A stretch of DNA of 64,000 nt from Oceanimonas smirnovii ATCC BAA-899. GTDB taxonomy: Bacteria; Pseudomonadota; Gammaproteobacteria; Enterobacterales; Aeromonadaceae. A program made the translations under genes and the position numbers. The notes beneath the pieces were generated by a model that searched no databases, was not told the DNA's origin, and saw only the letters and a program-made list of their open reading frames with translations. How positions within the stretch are numbered: position 1 is the stretch's first letter; every line of letters begins with the position of its first letter. Positions 46,923-58,062 of the stretch are shown piece by piece. The stretch covers positions 286,324-350,323 of the forward strand of contig NZ_KB908454.1 in NCBI RefSeq assembly GCF_000381965.1, read 5' to 3'.

Positions 46923-47902
46923 GACTTGCTCCTTTGCAGTTGCACGGTAAAACGGCGAGAGCCAGGTACGATTTTGCTGCAATGCTGCAGCCATTCCGGA
47001 TGGGAGTTACTGAGCTTTTCCATGTCGGGCACTACCCGATCACGGCTGCGTTTCCAGCTGATCTTTCCTTCCTGAAATACCGCGCCGCCGGCATCGCCCA
47101 GGGCTGCCTGCAGTTGCTGCTTGAGTCTGGCCTCGCAAGCTTCGGCTTCTTCTTTCTTCTCCTTGGCACTGAGAAAGTGGCTGAACAGGGTGTTCATTTC
47201 CTCCGATTCGGTGAGATCCAGCACTGGTGTTTTGTCTTCGGGATAGAGCGATTGCAGGGCCTTGCCGGCATCTTCCGAGCCATCCGGCTCCGGCTGGGTG
47301 TCGTTGAGCACATGTTGCCAGAAGGCATTTTCCCGCCTTATGAGCTCGGCAATTTTGTCGTCGTCCCGATTGATGCGGTAAATACGAAAATCCTGCCCGG
47401 CGATCAGTACCGCCACATCGGCCCAGGCGTGACCGGTGACGGCCAACTGATGCAGCACCTGGCACTGATAGGCGAGGGGAATGCCCTGCTCCCATTGTGG
47501 TGCAGAGTGATAGCCGGCGGTCTTGATCTCCAGCGTGCCCACGCCATCGGGATGGCCCAGCACTTCTCGATCCAGGTTGGCGAGCATGAAGGGATGATCC
47601 GGGTGCTGCAGCACCGCATTCACCCGGCGCACCTTGAGCTTGGTGCGTTGGGCATAAACGTAAGCCAGCACCGGCTCCAGGATAGTGCCCCAGAACACCG
47701 CTTCGTTGTTGCTCAGGTCCGGGGCCGGACGACGATTGGTTTTTTCCAGCCAGAGTGACAAGGGGCTCTTGTAGGGAGAGAGACCAATGGCCACGGCGGC
47801 ATCGGATGAGCCAATACCGGACTGGCGTACTTCCAGCCATTGTTGGTGAGTGAGCGCCTTGGTGTCTGCCAGACGCAGGGCTTGGGAATAACGAGTTTTC
47901 AT
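46919..47902 (-). CDS. YqaJ-type viral recombinase/exonuclease
   Basis: 327 residues from the ATG at 47900-47902 (AAGGAG 8 nt before). Fits the lambda-exonuclease-like YqaJ family: RQSGIGSSDAAVAIGLSPY, Asp in GHPDGVG, and the Glu-x-Lys pair in LEIKTAGY, with catalytic spacing kept. A C-terminal coiled coil follows. It degrades one strand of DNA ends to feed recombination. Confidence 0.9.
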   Translation of the reverse strand: MKTRYSQALRLADTKALTHQQWLEVRQSGIGSSDAAVAIGLSPYKSPLSLWLEKTNRRPAPDLSNNEAVFWGTILEPVLAYVYAQRTKLKVRRVNAVLQHPDHPFMLANLDREVLGHPDGVGTLEIKTAGYHSAPQWEQGIPLAYQCQVLHQLAVTGHAWADVAVLIAGQDFRIYRINRDDDKIAELIRRENAFWQHVLNDTQPEPDGSEDAGKALQSLYPEDKTPVLDLTESEEMNTLFSHFLSAKEKKEEAEACEARLKQQLQAALGDAGGAVFQEGKISWKRSRDRVVPDMEKLSNSHPEWLQHCSKIVPGSRRFTVQLQRSKS

Positions 47903-47924
47903 GGTGAATCTCCTTAAACGCATA

Positions 47925-47964
47925 AAAAACATACCCCCCGTTGGCATGAGCCAACGGGGGGTAT
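47925..47964 (-). terminator. strong terminator after the DUF932 gene
   Basis: ATACCCCCCGTTGGC pairs perfectly (15 bp) with GCCAACGGGGGGTAT around ATGA. The minus transcript then reads GTTTTTT. Confidence 0.95.
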
Positions 47965-47986
47965 AAAGAAGTAATACTGGTAAGAA

Positions 47987-48940
47987 TTAGTCGAGTAATG
48001 CCATGGCCTGGCCGTAGGCTTTTTGCTTGAGTTGAGCGCCGAGTCCGAACCAGGCAGAGTCGAGCCGGTTATCCTGGTTGCGGGCACGGCGGTGATGATC
48101 TACAAACTCGGTCATGGCGTTTACCAGGCCCCATGCAGTGTTTTTGCTGGAAGCCAGATCTGCACCCATACCTGCACCGTCGTACAGGCTCAGCAGTTGT
48201 TGCATGGGTTTGGAAGGGGATAAATCGGTTTCACTTAAACATGGGTCTTCCAGTACTTCTGCAAAGAAGCGGTGCGCTTCTTCTGGCGAAACCGGACGTT
48301 GGCTCATGGCCTTCAGGTCGTGCATAAAGGTATCCCAGCTCGACAGGCCCAGCCCCAGAGCCTCTTTTACCTGCTTGGGGTCAAACACGGTGGAGTGGGG
48401 CACCTTGATGGCTCCGGCTTTCTGGTTAACGGCTACCTGCAGGGTGTTGTTGCACACCACCCGCACCGAGGTGAATTGTGCTGTGGTACACAGGGTGCCA
48501 TCGCAACTGGTGGCCAGCAGCAGATAACCCTTGATGTGATCGTTCCCCTTGAGCTTGTCCGCCTGGCCGGTTTTGGCCAGCGCCCACAGCTTGCGCCCCC
48601 CCTTGAGCACACCGGCGGTTTCCAGCTCAAAGCCACCGGCATGCACCAGATCTTTATAGAAATGCAGTACCTCCTTGGGCTGCACTACCTTGTAGCGATT
48701 GGACACTACCGACAGGGGGGCCAGGGTATCGGAGCGATACAGTACCTGAGCGCCATCGTGACTGCGCAGGAACAGTCCGTCATCGGCGGCGTTGAACATG
48801 ACATCGCTTTGTTTGATGGACCAGTCCATGCCGGCCTCCTTGAGCCAGACCGACAGTGGCTGCTGGCGACTGAGCTGATTGCCCAGTCCATGCCAGGGCG
48901 TTTGGCCCACGTAGGCCATGGATTCGACGAGGTGAGCCAT
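47987..48940 (-). CDS. DUF932 (phage/plasmid-like) protein
   Basis: 317 residues from ATG 48938-48940 with AAGGAA before it. The text MAHLVESMAYVGQTPWHGLG and DTLAPLSVVSNRYKVVQPKEVL are signatures of the DUF932/TIGR03299 family, which is frequent on plasmids, phages and islands. Its role is unknown. Followed by a strong terminator and the recombination genes. Confidence 0.9.
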   Translation of the reverse strand: MAHLVESMAYVGQTPWHGLGNQLSRQQPLSVWLKEAGMDWSIKQSDVMFNAADDGLFLRSHDGAQVLYRSDTLAPLSVVSNRYKVVQPKEVLHFYKDLVHAGGFELETAGVLKGGRKLWALAKTGQADKLKGNDHIKGYLLLATSCDGTLCTTAQFTSVRVVCNNTLQVAVNQKAGAIKVPHSTVFDPKQVKEALGLGLSSWDTFMHDLKAMSQRPVSPEEAHRFFAEVLEDPCLSETDLSPSKPMQQLLSLYDGAGMGADLASSKNTAWGLVNAMTEFVDHHRRARNQDNRLDSAWFGLGAQLKQKAYGQAMALLD

Positions 48941-49041
48941 GATGAATTCCTTACTTAAAGAGATGATGTTTAATTGAATAAGGCTCCGGGAGGGATTCCG
49001 GAGCACATGACGTGACAGGCCGCTGGATACGGAAGGGGGGA

Positions 49042-49365
49042 TTAAATTCGGAAGCAGTGGCCACAGTGCTTGCATTCGTAGTTGATCAGGACTTTGCTAT
49101 CCAGCTTTTCTCCCAGTTTGGCACCAGCAATGCCTCCGGTTGTTCCACCAACCAGACCACCCCAAACTGCGCCAGCAATTGAACCGATGGATGCACCAAC
49201 AGGTCCACCAATAGAGCCAAGCAATGCTCCTGCTTTGGCTCCTCTCAGTGCGCCTGCTGTTCCTGTTACCGCCCCGGTTATTACACCCGTAGTACCGCCA
49301 ACCTTTCTTCCTAAGTCTCGTGTAACAATGTGGGTTGATTTACATGATGGGCAATATATAGACAT
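49042..49365 (-). CDS. zinc-ribbon plus glycine-zipper protein
   Basis: 107 residues from the second ATG (AGGAG 8 nt upstream; the first is too close). It starts with a Cys pair (CPSC), continues with a long Gly/Ala-rich stretch (about 20-85, GSIGGPVGASIGS) typical of membrane-inserting glycine zippers, and ends CKHCGHC. Unknown role; the two Cys pairs at opposite ends probably form one zinc ribbon. Confidence 0.65.
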   Translation of the reverse strand: MSIYCPSCKSTHIVTRDLGRKVGGTTGVITGAVTGTAGALRGAKAGALLGSIGGPVGASIGSIAGAVWGGLVGGTTGGIAGAKLGEKLDSKVLINYECKHCGHCFRI

Positions 49366-49462
49366 ACACATATCTCCTGTGCTGTGACTGGATTATTCGA
49401 GTAGGTGTTACTCAAGTTATGATATATGTCTGAATGTTTTTTGAATGTGGTCTGATGATTTT

Positions 49463-49657
49463 CTATTGAAAGTGAAGTTTGTCTCTCTGCGCGATTTTAT
49501 CCATGATCCAGTCTTGAATCTCACTTTCAACCCAAGCTACGGCGCGTTCGCCTAACGGTACTGGTTTGGGGAATGACTCTTCTGAAATGAATTTGTAGAT
49601 TGTTGATCTGGCGAGGCCGGTGTAGTCCATTACTTCTTTAATCTTGATAAGCTTCAT
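49463..49657 (-). CDS. alpA: AlpA-family regulator/excisionase
   Basis: 64 residues. MKLIKIKEVMDYTGLARSTIYKFI is the MerR-like helix-turn-helix of AlpA proteins; FPKPVPLGERAVAWVESEIQDW follows as usual. AlpA activates the P4-type integrase and aids excision of satellite elements, so it fits the integrase at 14476. Confidence 0.92.
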   Translation of the reverse strand: MKLIKIKEVMDYTGLARSTIYKFISEESFPKPVPLGERAVAWVESEIQDWIMDKIAQRDKLHFQ

Positions 49658-49697
49658 GGAATGCTCCTGTTAATGTCCAGATAATGAGGTGTTGTTG

Positions 49698-50330
49698 TTA
49701 ATTTGCAGAGTGACCAATGTTTCTGTAGTCATCAGAAGGTTTCCCTTTGGCCTTGCACATGTAACTGGTGCGGTATATCAGCGCATCATACATTTGCTGA
49801 AAGTTCTCGTTGTTTTTGTTTAGGGGGTAGAATGGGTTTTGAGGGATGTAAACCAAACTTTCAAAAGTATCTTGCATGATGCCAAGAGCGCTACACCAAG
49901 CCTCTCTTATCATTCTGACGAGTCTATTTTGATTGATGGCGTTATGTCCAAACGTGTAAGTGTCGTTGTTGATTAAAAGCAAGGTGTGATAGTGGTGTTT
50001 ATTTCCTTCCCCATGCTCCCGCACCCAAACATATCTCACACTTGATGGATGAACTCTATATCCTGTTTTTCCTCTGCTTTTAATGTCATGTCTTATCTTT
50101 GCTTTTAACGACTCTATAAATCGGGTGATTGCTCTGTGATCATTGTTGATGAAGTAGGTGGGTGCATCTTCAGCAATGTAATCGCTAGTGTGTGAACCAG
50201 GAAAACGCAAATCAAACCTGATAGCCAGTGTTCTGGGGTGTTGAGCTAATGACTGGTAGATGCACCTTTCGATTATATTTAGATAGCCAGGGATTAGTGG
50301 GCCATGGTTGTAGTTGTATCTGTTGTTCAT
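49698..50330 (-). CDS. inovirus Gp2-like (YagK/YfjJ) replication-type protein
   Basis: 210 residues from ATG 50328-50330 (AAGGAG 7 nt upstream). The text VWVREHGEGNKHHYHTLLLIN and an N-terminal RFDLRFP motif are those of the YagK/YfjJ C-terminal domain, common in phage satellites and inovirus-like elements as rolling-circle-like initiators. It lies 40 bp upstream of alpA. Visibly AT-richer than the adjacent YqaJ/DUF932 genes, so possibly from a different element. Confidence 0.75.
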   Translation of the reverse strand: MNNRYNYNHGPLIPGYLNIIERCIYQSLAQHPRTLAIRFDLRFPGSHTSDYIAEDAPTYFINNDHRAITRFIESLKAKIRHDIKSRGKTGYRVHPSSVRYVWVREHGEGNKHHYHTLLLINNDTYTFGHNAINQNRLVRMIREAWCSALGIMQDTFESLVYIPQNPFYPLNKNNENFQQMYDALIYRTSYMCKAKGKPSDDYRNIGHSAN

Positions 50331-50803
50331 GAATGTACTCCTTGTTGATTCCATAGGAGTAGGTGCTCATGTAAAAAATATATATCTGATTGTTTGTTGG
50401 TTGCACCTAGAGTGCATGGAACTTTTATATATTAATCAATCAGACAGGGTTTTATCGTGCCGGTATGGTTTAAGCGCCTGTGTATAGTGCTTTAGCTAAG
50501 AGAGAGGGCGGTTATTTGCTCTGATGTTAGAGAGTTGGTCTCATACTTGGGTTTTATCTTTATTGGCATTGTTGACTGTACCTCTAGAAAGCCAGTAAGA
50601 AAGGTGGTGGGGCATGTATGTAAAGTGTGCATGAGAACAACTAGTACCAAGCAAGAGGAGAAGTTTTAGACCCCCTAGATATGAAGAAAATCAATGTAAA
50701 ATGTCTTTGTTGGCTTCACGGAGCGTATGATGACAAGGTTTTACCTTGTTTCTTTTATCCAAAAGTAACGTGCAAATCACGTTGTAAAGATTGACTAACT
50801 ATT
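50331..50803. other. AT-rich divergent control region
   Basis: No gene. It separates the minus-strand Gp2-like gene from the plus-strand orphan gene. Three short inverted repeats could be operators: TGCAC-CTAGA-GTGCA (50402-50416), ACAAGG-TTTTA-CCTTGT (50734-50750) and AACGTG-CAAAT-CACGTT (50767-50783). Confidence 0.4.
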
Positions 50804-51778
50804 TTGAAATGGTACTGTCAAACTATTGAAGTATCACTAAAGGATATCGCTGTGGCTAGAGTAGTTAGAAACGTTCCTTTTTATAACCTCCTTGATCTAA
50901 ACTTAGACGTTTTGAGGTTTATATACTTGAGTTTTAAGTTGGAAAGTGATGAGGATTTCGAAACGCTTCCTTTCTTAATTGATCCAGCAGAGCTTAAAGA
51001 AAAGATATGTGGGAGCATTGAAAAAGCTTTTGGTTTGGAATTGCCTATGAATGATCTAGGTAGAGGTGAGGTGGTTCGCGATTATATGGTGGAAAAGTCG
51101 AGAGACTTCAGTTATAGGTTTTCTCAAAGTTTGAAACTATTAGAAGATACTTGCAAGGATGTTCATGTATGTTTCTTTTTTTGGTATAGGATAAGGTGTG
51201 AAATTGAAGGGTTTAATGGTTATTCTTCTTTTTCTTTAGGGGGAGTTTTTAGTCATAAAGAAAGGGTTGAGCAGTTAAAGTATATTTTTGTTTATCTCAG
51301 TTGTCTTAGGTTGAGTGGAAAGTTTGAGGTAAATGACTTTTTTGAAATGGCTCGTTGTGATTGGCTTAATAGTAGAAGGGAGAGTGTATCTATTGGTTTC
51401 TTAAACGACGAGGATGATGAACAATGTAATTGGGTGTGGGAGTATATTTCAGCTGCAATAAATGCTGAGTCTGTTCTCGGAGGTTTTTTTTCACCCAATC
51501 CTAGTAATGGTAAAGAAGCGTACATTTTTTCGGTAGGAATATTGGATTCAATAACACCTAAATTGCATGTTGATACTAAGAGAAAGATTATAGCTAAGTG
51601 CGGAAAGGCTTGGGCTCAAAAGAAGTATAGAGATGGAAAGAAAAAAAAGAATAAAGTTCCTATAAATATTTATGTTAGTGAGGAGGCAAAGCAGATTTTA
51701 GATGAAATGGCCAGATCAAGATCTGTATCAAAAGAAGTGGTAGTTGAGATGCTGATTATGAACGCTAGGGAAAATTGA
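50804..51778 (+). CDS. AT-rich orphan protein with ribbon-helix-helix-like C-terminus
   Basis: 324 residues; not recognised. The first 260 residues are helical and acidic/aromatic without clear motifs. Residues about 285-320 read KVPINIYVSEEAKQILDEMA followed by a second helix, the beta-strand plus two-helix pattern of ribbon-helix-helix DNA-binding proteins, after a Lys run (DGKKKKNK). A DNA-binding regulator or partitioning factor is possible. The base composition is far lower in GC than the rest of the island. The start may lie further upstream. Confidence 0.65.
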   Translation: MKWYCQTIEVSLKDIAVARVVRNVPFYNLLDLNLDVLRFIYLSFKLESDEDFETLPFLIDPAELKEKICGSIEKAFGLELPMNDLGRGEVVRDYMVEKSRDFSYRFSQSLKLLEDTCKDVHVCFFFWYRIRCEIEGFNGYSSFSLGGVFSHKERVEQLKYIFVYLSCLRLSGKFEVNDFFEMARCDWLNSRRESVSIGFLNDEDDEQCNWVWEYISAAINAESVLGGFFSPNPSNGKEAYIFSVGILDSITPKLHVDTKRKIIAKCGKAWAQKKYRDGKKKKNKVPINIYVSEEAKQILDEMARSRSVSKEVVVEMLIMNAREN

Positions 51779-52247
51779 TTTTTTTTCTTCTTGTGCTTTG
51801 TGAAGTGTATCGCTTTCTTGGTGTGCTAATCTAAGAAAAAAGAGATTGCACTAATGATTTTTGATAAGTATGCGCTATTGGGGGGCTAAGTTCATGGCTT
51901 TCATGAATGGATAGGAGGTGAATGGCAAGAACTATAATTTACATTGGGTACTCCGCTTCTATATTTGTATTTTTTATTTGCATTGCGGGTGATGGAGTGA
52001 GTTGCCCTTAAAAAATATAATGTTGAAATTGGTTTTTTGGTTGCTTTGTCAATATTATCCACATTAAAAAGCTGAATATTTTTGGTATGTCATTAACATT
52101 TCTTAAGGAGCAAATATCTTTTCCTAACGATGCTATGTTGGCCAGATTCGTATTGAGTTGCACTGGCAATGTTTTGCTTGATGCTAAGTCAGCCTTCATC
52201 TTTCGTTGTGTTACTGAACCACCAGCCCAGGCAGAAGGTCACTGAGG
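51779..52247. other. AT-rich right end of the island
   Basis: Apart from the small reading frame at 51922-52011 there is no convincing gene. A 63-codon minus-strand frame at 52008-52199 lacks a good ribosome site and family match. Confidence 0.4.
51922..52011 (+). CDS. 29-residue hydrophobic peptide with strong ribosome site
   Basis: ATG at 51922 follows an ideal AGGAGGTGA. The product MARTIIYIGYSASIFVF then FICIAGDGVSCP is one membrane helix and ends with a Cys-Pro. Short hydrophobic peptides of this kind include toxins, but no antitoxin RNA was identified. Seen only as an open frame. Confidence 0.4.
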   Translation: MARTIIYIGYSASIFVFFICIAGDGVSCP

Positions 52248-52381
52248 TTTGACGCCATCCCTCAGCATGCGAAAATACCGCTTCCTCATGTGTGCTGTTG
52301 AGGTCTCGGTCCTGGGTATCAAATGAAATTGCGGGTATCAGAGCGGGTATCAAAGCAGTGTAAGGCTTTACTGTTTCAATA
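52248..52381. repeat. right copy of the imperfect repeat beside the attachment site
   Basis: Partner of 14171-14275, with about 30 additional bases. Carries GCGGGTATC at 52331-52339 and 52343-52351 and a partial one ending at 52320. Confidence 0.8.
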
Positions 52382-52423
52382 AAATCAAAGAGATAAGTTT
52401 AATATGCTGCTGATGATCGATAA
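52382..52423. other. right attachment site (attR)
   Basis: 40 of 42 bases equal 14276-14317. It includes the pabA ribosome site and codons 1-7, so the island rebuilds the pabA start rather than destroying the gene. Confidence 0.9.
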
Positions 52424-52985
52424 CTACGATTCCTTTACCTGGAACCTGGTGCAGTATTTTGGTGAGCTGGGGCAGGAAGTGGTGGTGCGCCGTAATGACG
52501 ACATCAGCCTGAATGAGATTGCCGCACTGCGGCCGGCTGGGCTGGTGATCTCTCCCGGCCCCTGCACGCCGAATGAGGCGGGCGTGTCACTGGCGGCCAT
52601 CAAGCGCTTTGCCGGTGAACTGCCAGTTCTGGGCGTGTGTCTGGGGCATCAGGCCATTGCCCAGGCCTTTGGCGGCGAAGTGGTGCGGGCCCGGCAAGTG
52701 ATGCACGGCAAGACTTCGGCCATTCGCCATACCGGCGGCGGATTGTTTGCGAGCCTGCCCGATCCGCTTACCGTGACCCGTTATCATTCGCTGGTGGTCA
52801 GAGCCGACAGTCTGCCGGCCTGCTTTGAGGTGACTGCCTGGAGCGAAAACGCTCAGGGTGAGCGCGACGAGATCATGGGCATGCAGCACAAGACGCTGCC
52901 GGTGCACAGTGTGCAGTTTCACCCCGAGAGCATTCTTACCCAGGGTGGCCATCAGCTGCTGGGAAATTTTTTAAACATTCTGTAG
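52404..52985 (+). CDS. pabA: aminodeoxychorismate/anthranilate synthase glutamine amidotransferase
   Basis: 193 residues. Class I glutaminase: nucleophile Cys in [10 protein letters not shown] and the His/Glu pair in [23 protein letters not shown] is the usual start. It supplies ammonia to PabB for folate (and perhaps to TrpE). It is the insertion target of the island, which now lies directly before it, so its promoter is supplied by the right flank. In related genomes it directly precedes argD/astC, as here. Confidence 0.95.
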   Translation: MLLMIDNYDSFTWNLVQYFGELGQEVVVRRNDDISLNEIAALRPAGLVISPGPCTPNEAGVSLAAIKRFAGELPVLGVCLGHQAIAQAFGGEVVRARQVMHGKTSAIRHTGGGLFASLPDPLTVTRYHSLVVRADSLPACFEVTAWSENAQGERDEIMGMQHKTLPVHSVQFHPESILTQGGHQLLGNFLNIL

Positions 52986-54586
<1,601 letters not shown>

Positions 54587-54648
54587 TACACCGCTGCCGT
54601 TAACGGCGGGGCAGGGTGCCCCGCTTATTTCGTCATAAGGAGTGCTGC

Positions 54649-57139
<2,491 letters not shown>

Positions 57140-57155
57140 CTCACAGGAGTCGGTT

Positions 57156-57959
57156 ATGCATACCTCTGTTGATGAACTGTTTGAGGCACTCTGGCAACAC
57201 TATTTAACCGTGACCCCCAGCGCGCTGAAAATTCATGATTTGCTGGGCGGCGGTAAGGCCATTGTGAACGATCATGTAGCCTTTCGTACCTTTAACCATC
57301 CCAAACTGGGCCTGGACAAGCTGGCGGCGCATTTTCTGGCGCTGGGCTACGAGCAAAAGGGTGAATACCACTTCGAGGCCAAAAAGCTCTATGCCCGCCA
57401 TTACGAACATCCAGACCCGGCTGCGCCCAAGGTGTTTATCAGTGAATTGCTGCTGGAGCAGTGCTCGCCTACGCTTCAGCGCATAGTGGCTAGGCTGATT
57501 GATCAGGTGGACGACACCCTGCCGGAGCAAAAAGATTTTCTCTATTCCGGTGCGCCCTGGCAAATCTCCCATGCCGATTACAAAACCCTGGCGGCAGAAA
57601 GTGAATACGCCGGCTGGATGGCGGTATACGGTTACCGGGCCAATCATTTTACCGTGAGTGTGAACCACCTTGAGGATTATGACAGTCTGGACGCGGTCAA
57701 CAGCACCCTCAAGCAGGCGGGGTTCCGCCTCAATGACGCCGGCGGCGAAATCAAGGGCTCCCCCGAGGTGCTGCTGGAGCAATCCTCCACCATGGCCGAC
57801 ACTGCCCTGGTGCAGTTCACCGACGGTGAAGCCTCACTGCCCAGCTGCTTTTACGAGTTTGCCCTGCGTTACCCCAAGCCCGACGGTGAGCTCTACACCG
57901 GCTTTGTGGCCGCTTCGGCAGACAAGATCTTTGAGAGCACCAATACAGCTAGTGGCTGA
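57156..57959 (+). CDS. DUF1338 protein (2-oxoadipate dioxygenase/decarboxylase-like fold)
   Basis: 267 residues from ATG 57156 (AGGAG upstream). Contains NDHVAFRTF, whose His is a metal ligand in the DUF1338/HglS group, a second His in NHFTVSVNHL, and a Glu near QFCYEFA-like text (CFYEFALRYP). It follows astD directly. Substrate in this gene setting unknown; a keto-acid reaction linked to arginine use is inferred. Confidence 0.85.
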   Translation: MHTSVDELFEALWQHYLTVTPSALKIHDLLGGGKAIVNDHVAFRTFNHPKLGLDKLAAHFLALGYEQKGEYHFEAKKLYARHYEHPDPAAPKVFISELLLEQCSPTLQRIVARLIDQVDDTLPEQKDFLYSGAPWQISHADYKTLAAESEYAGWMAVYGYRANHFTVSVNHLEDYDSLDAVNSTLKQAGFRLNDAGGEIKGSPEVLLEQSSTMADTALVQFTDGEASLPSCFYEFALRYPKPDGELYTGFVAASADKIFESTNTASG

Positions 57960-58020
57960 AGGTGTTTACCATAGCCAGCAGTGTGAGAGACAGCAGTGGG
58001 GTTGCAGTCCGCGGAAAATA

Positions 58021-58058
58021 ATTCCCTCCCCTTTGTAAGGGGAGGGGCAGGGTGGGGT
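58021..58058. repeat. CCCTCCCC palindromic repeat, copy 1
   Basis: CCCTCCCCTTTGTAAGGGGAGGG, written here by halves CCCTCCCCTT and AAGGGGAGGG, plus GCAGGGTGGGG. Same family as 62472-62548. It lies between convergent genes and may act as a terminator. Confidence 0.8.
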
Positions 58059-58062
58059 TAGC

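Noticed and set aside
52008-52199. 63-codon minus-strand frame near the right island end
   Set aside because: Only a poor ribosome site, no recognisable domain, AT-rich noise is likely.
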